A stretch of 7,531 bases of DNA from Deltaproteobacteria bacterium (GTDB lineage Bacteria > Desulfobacterota > DSM-4660 > Desulfatiglandales > HGW-15): NCBI GenBank assembly GCA_021737245.1, contig JAIPEI010000171.1, forward strand, positions 1 through 7,531, written 5' to 3'. Below, piece after piece: positions 5,645-7,531 of this stretch (position 1 is the first letter of the stretch; every line of letters starts with the position of its first letter). The notes beneath the pieces are model-generated. The model was given only the letters and a program-made list of their open reading frames with translations. It was not told the DNA's origin and searched no databases. The position numbers and the translations under genes are program-made.

Positions 5645-7531
5645 TCAGTTTCCCTTTCCCTCATCCTCTCCGGTCAACCGGCCGAGAAGCCGGTCCAATT
5701 CCTCCAGCTTCTCGCCGGCGGCCGCGAAATCCCCGCTCTTGAGTCCGTCCTTGTAACCCTGGAACAGATCCACCGCCTGCCGGATCAAACCCTCCGTCGG
5801 GCCCGGCTCCGCGGAGAGAGGGGCTTCCTCCGCGCTCTTCATCCTTTCCTCTTCGCCGATGAGCTTGAGCAGGGAAGCCTCGAAGGTGTCCGCCCAGACC
5901 ACCTCGGTCTGGTCGGCCAGGGCGATCCGTTTGATCTGCGGGAGCCGGGCGTTCGAGGCCTGGAGGAAGACGGGCTCGGCGAAGAGCATATACAGGGTCT
6001 TTTCAGAGAAGAGCGGGACGGCCAGCAGGTTGCCCCGGACCACCTCGGAACCCCTCTGCCCCCATAGGCTCAGCCGCTGGGACATCTCAGCGTCCTGATC
6101 GATCCGGGCCTCGATCTGCCTCGGTCCGAGGACCTCCACGCCCTTGGGAAAGGTGAACACCAGGAGCTTCCCGTAGTAGGGCGGATCGCAACGGCCGGCC
6201 ATCCAGGCGTTGATCACGTTCTTGTTTTTCGGCGTGAACGGGATCATCAGAACGAACTCGATCTCATCCCGGTCCGGGAACCGGACCATGACATAGTAGG
6301 GCTGGACGGGCTGAAAGCTCTCCCGGTACCGCTCCGTAGCGAACGTCCACACGTCCTCCCGCTGGTAGAATACCCCCACGTCCGCCATGTGGTAGGTGGC
6401 GTACATCTCGGCCTGCACGGTCAGGTAGTCGTCCGGGTACCGGATGTGTCGCTCCAGGGACTCCGGCATCTCGCTCCGGGGTCGGAACAGGCCCGGGAAG
6501 ATCTTGTCATAGGTCCGGAGAAGGATGTCCTCCTCGTCGAACACGTAAAAGGAGACCGTTCCGTCGTAAGCGTCCACCACCGCCTTGACCGCGTTACGCA
6601 TGTAGTTCGCGCCCCGGAAGGTGCCGAGGCTCCCCTCGTAGGCCCCCGAGTAAGGGTAGCGGTCGGAGACGGTGTAGGTGTCCACGATGTACTTGATCCG
6701 CCCGTCCTCGGTCAGGACCGGGTAGGGATCGCGGTCGTACATCAGGAAGGGTGCGAGCGCCTTCAGCCGCGGGATGATCTCGCGGCGGAACATGACCCGG
6801 GACTCCCCGGTGAAGTAGGTGGAGAAGAGGAGCTGGACCTCGCCGAACTTCCACGCATAGGCGAACCGCTTGAAGAGGCTCTCCAGCGGCACACCGCCCT
6901 CGCCCTGGTAGGTGGTATAGACGTTCTGGTCGCCGGAGGGGTAGTCGAACTCCTGCTCCTTTGTGCGCACGTAGACGTGGTCCCTGGTCAACTCGCCGTA
7001 ATAGATCTCCGGCCGGCTGATGGAGAAGCCGGGCACGTTCACCTCGGGCGGGATGTTGCGGATGAGGAGGTTGGGACTTCCCTGGTGCAGAAACTCGTGC
7101 ACCGGGAGAAGCACCAGCCCGTAGCCGTGCGTGTACTTCAGATGCCGGCTGACCCAGGTTTGCGATTCCGGGTCCAGGGCGTTCTTCTCGATCTCTCGGA
7201 CGGAGAGCATCATCTGGCGGTACGTTCCGTCGATGTGATACCGGTCGATGTCTACGTCCGTGAACTCATAGTAGAGGCGGATCTCCTGCTGCTCCTGGAG
7301 GGTGTCCAGGAGGGCGCGCCAGTCCCAGAGGCGGATGTTCCGGAGGGTCTGCTCGTTTCGGTCCACCACCTCCCGGGTGATCTCCCGGCCCGCGTCGATC
7401 CTGCGGGTCTCTAGAAAAGGGTCCTGAAGCTTGTAGGCCTGGCGGGTGAAGTCGATGTTGTGTCGGATGAAGGGATGCTCCAGGGTGATCTCGTTCGGTT
7501 TCACCACGTACGAGTCGATGATGGAGGGGAT
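5645..7531 (-). CDS. UPF0182 (COG1615) family membrane protein, C-terminal part (5' end cut)
   Basis: The frame is open to the window's right edge, giving 628 visible codons of a family usually about 900 residues long. The GTG at 7507-7505 is internal: the codons before it (IPSIIDSY) continue the family's conserved run into VVKPNEITLEHPFIRHNIDFTRQAYKL. The missing N-terminus should hold the several transmembrane helices; the part seen is the large extra-membrane domain. Counting from 7507, family blocks include YTHGYG (125-130), IYYGEL (168-173), EFDYPSGD (186-193), APFLMYDRDPYPV (252-264), DTYTVSDRYPYSG (276-288), MIPFTPKNKNVINAWMAGRCD (421-441), GPRQIEARIDQD (461-472), LWGQRGSEVVRGNLL (481-495) and EPVFLQA (511-517). 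The end (about 551-620) is charged and low in complexity, with a helical EKLEELDRLLGRL stretch. The molecular function is unknown. The gene converges on lon and has no visible partner in the window. Confidence 0.93.
   Translation of the reverse strand: MPSIIDSYVVKPNEITLEHPFIRHNIDFTRQAYKLQDPFLETRRIDAGREITREVVDRNEQTLRNIRLWDWRALLDTLQEQQEIRLYYEFTDVDIDRYHIDGTYRQMMLSVREIEKNALDPESQTWVSRHLKYTHGYGLVLLPVHEFLHQGSPNLLIRNIPPEVNVPGFSISRPEIYYGELTRDHVYVRTKEQEFDYPSGDQNVYTTYQGEGGVPLESLFKRFAYAWKFGEVQLLFSTYFTGESRVMFRREIIPRLKALAPFLMYDRDPYPVLTEDGRIKYIVDTYTVSDRYPYSGAYEGSLGTFRGANYMRNAVKAVVDAYDGTVSFYVFDEEDILLRTYDKIFPGLFRPRSEMPESLERHIRYPDDYLTVQAEMYATYHMADVGVFYQREDVWTFATERYRESFQPVQPYYVMVRFPDRDEIEFVLMIPFTPKNKNVINAWMAGRCDPPYYGKLLVFTFPKGVEVLGPRQIEARIDQDAEMSQRLSLWGQRGSEVVRGNLLAVPLFSEKTLYMLFAEPVFLQASNARLPQIKRIALADQTEVVWADTFEASLLKLIGEEERMKSAEEAPLSAEPGPTEGLIRQAVDLFQGYKDGLKSGDFAAAGEKLEELDRLLGRLTGEDEGKGN

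Noticed and set aside
6389..7414. 341-codon open frame on the + strand inside the UPF0182 gene.
   Set aside because: It is antisense to conserved UPF0182 blocks, the translation looks like reverse-complement composition, and no ribosome site or family was recognised.

Overview
The window is GC-rich bacterial DNA with four well-supported protein families. There is one AT-rich control region and no sign of a plasmid, phage, insertion sequence or CRISPR array. The style (high GC, xanthine-dehydrogenase-family enzyme with an FeS-containing FAD subunit, an 811-residue Lon, a UPF0182 membrane protein) would fit a Deltaproteobacterium/Desulfobacterota-type anaerobe. This placement is an inference from general resemblance and is weak; no marker gene is present to settle it.

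Left (1-2010, + strand): a two-gene operon fragment of a molybdenum hydroxylase. It holds the C-terminal part of the molybdopterin-binding large subunit, cut by the window edge, and then, after 3 nt, the complete FAD-binding medium subunit. The medium subunit carries a cysteine-rich loop like that which holds a [4Fe-4S] cluster in the PaoB (YagS) and HcrB subunits. The small [2Fe-2S] subunit is not in the window. Because a convergent gene follows the operon, that subunit should lie upstream or elsewhere.

Centre (2140-5591): a small J-domain protein on the - strand and the ATP-dependent protease Lon on the + strand are divergently transcribed from a 419-bp intergenic region. The part of that region nearest lon is strikingly AT-rich and holds a candidate promoter, two small dyads and a good Shine-Dalgarno site. 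Both products act in protein quality control, so shared stress regulation is plausible but not proven. The gene-proximal half of the same spacer contains a degenerate tRNA/tmRNA-like 3' end, which could be the scar of an integration event or a chance match.

Right (5592-7531): a very strong GC-rich hairpin separates lon from a convergent gene for a UPF0182 (COG1615) membrane protein. Only the C-terminal, extra-membrane 628 codons of this gene are present, and its function is unknown.

Overall this is largely ordinary chromosomal DNA. The points most worth following are the tRNA-like fragment, the six-cysteine FAD subunit, the reduced J-protein next to lon, and the uncharacterised UPF0182 protein. 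I see no convincing new multi-gene system.
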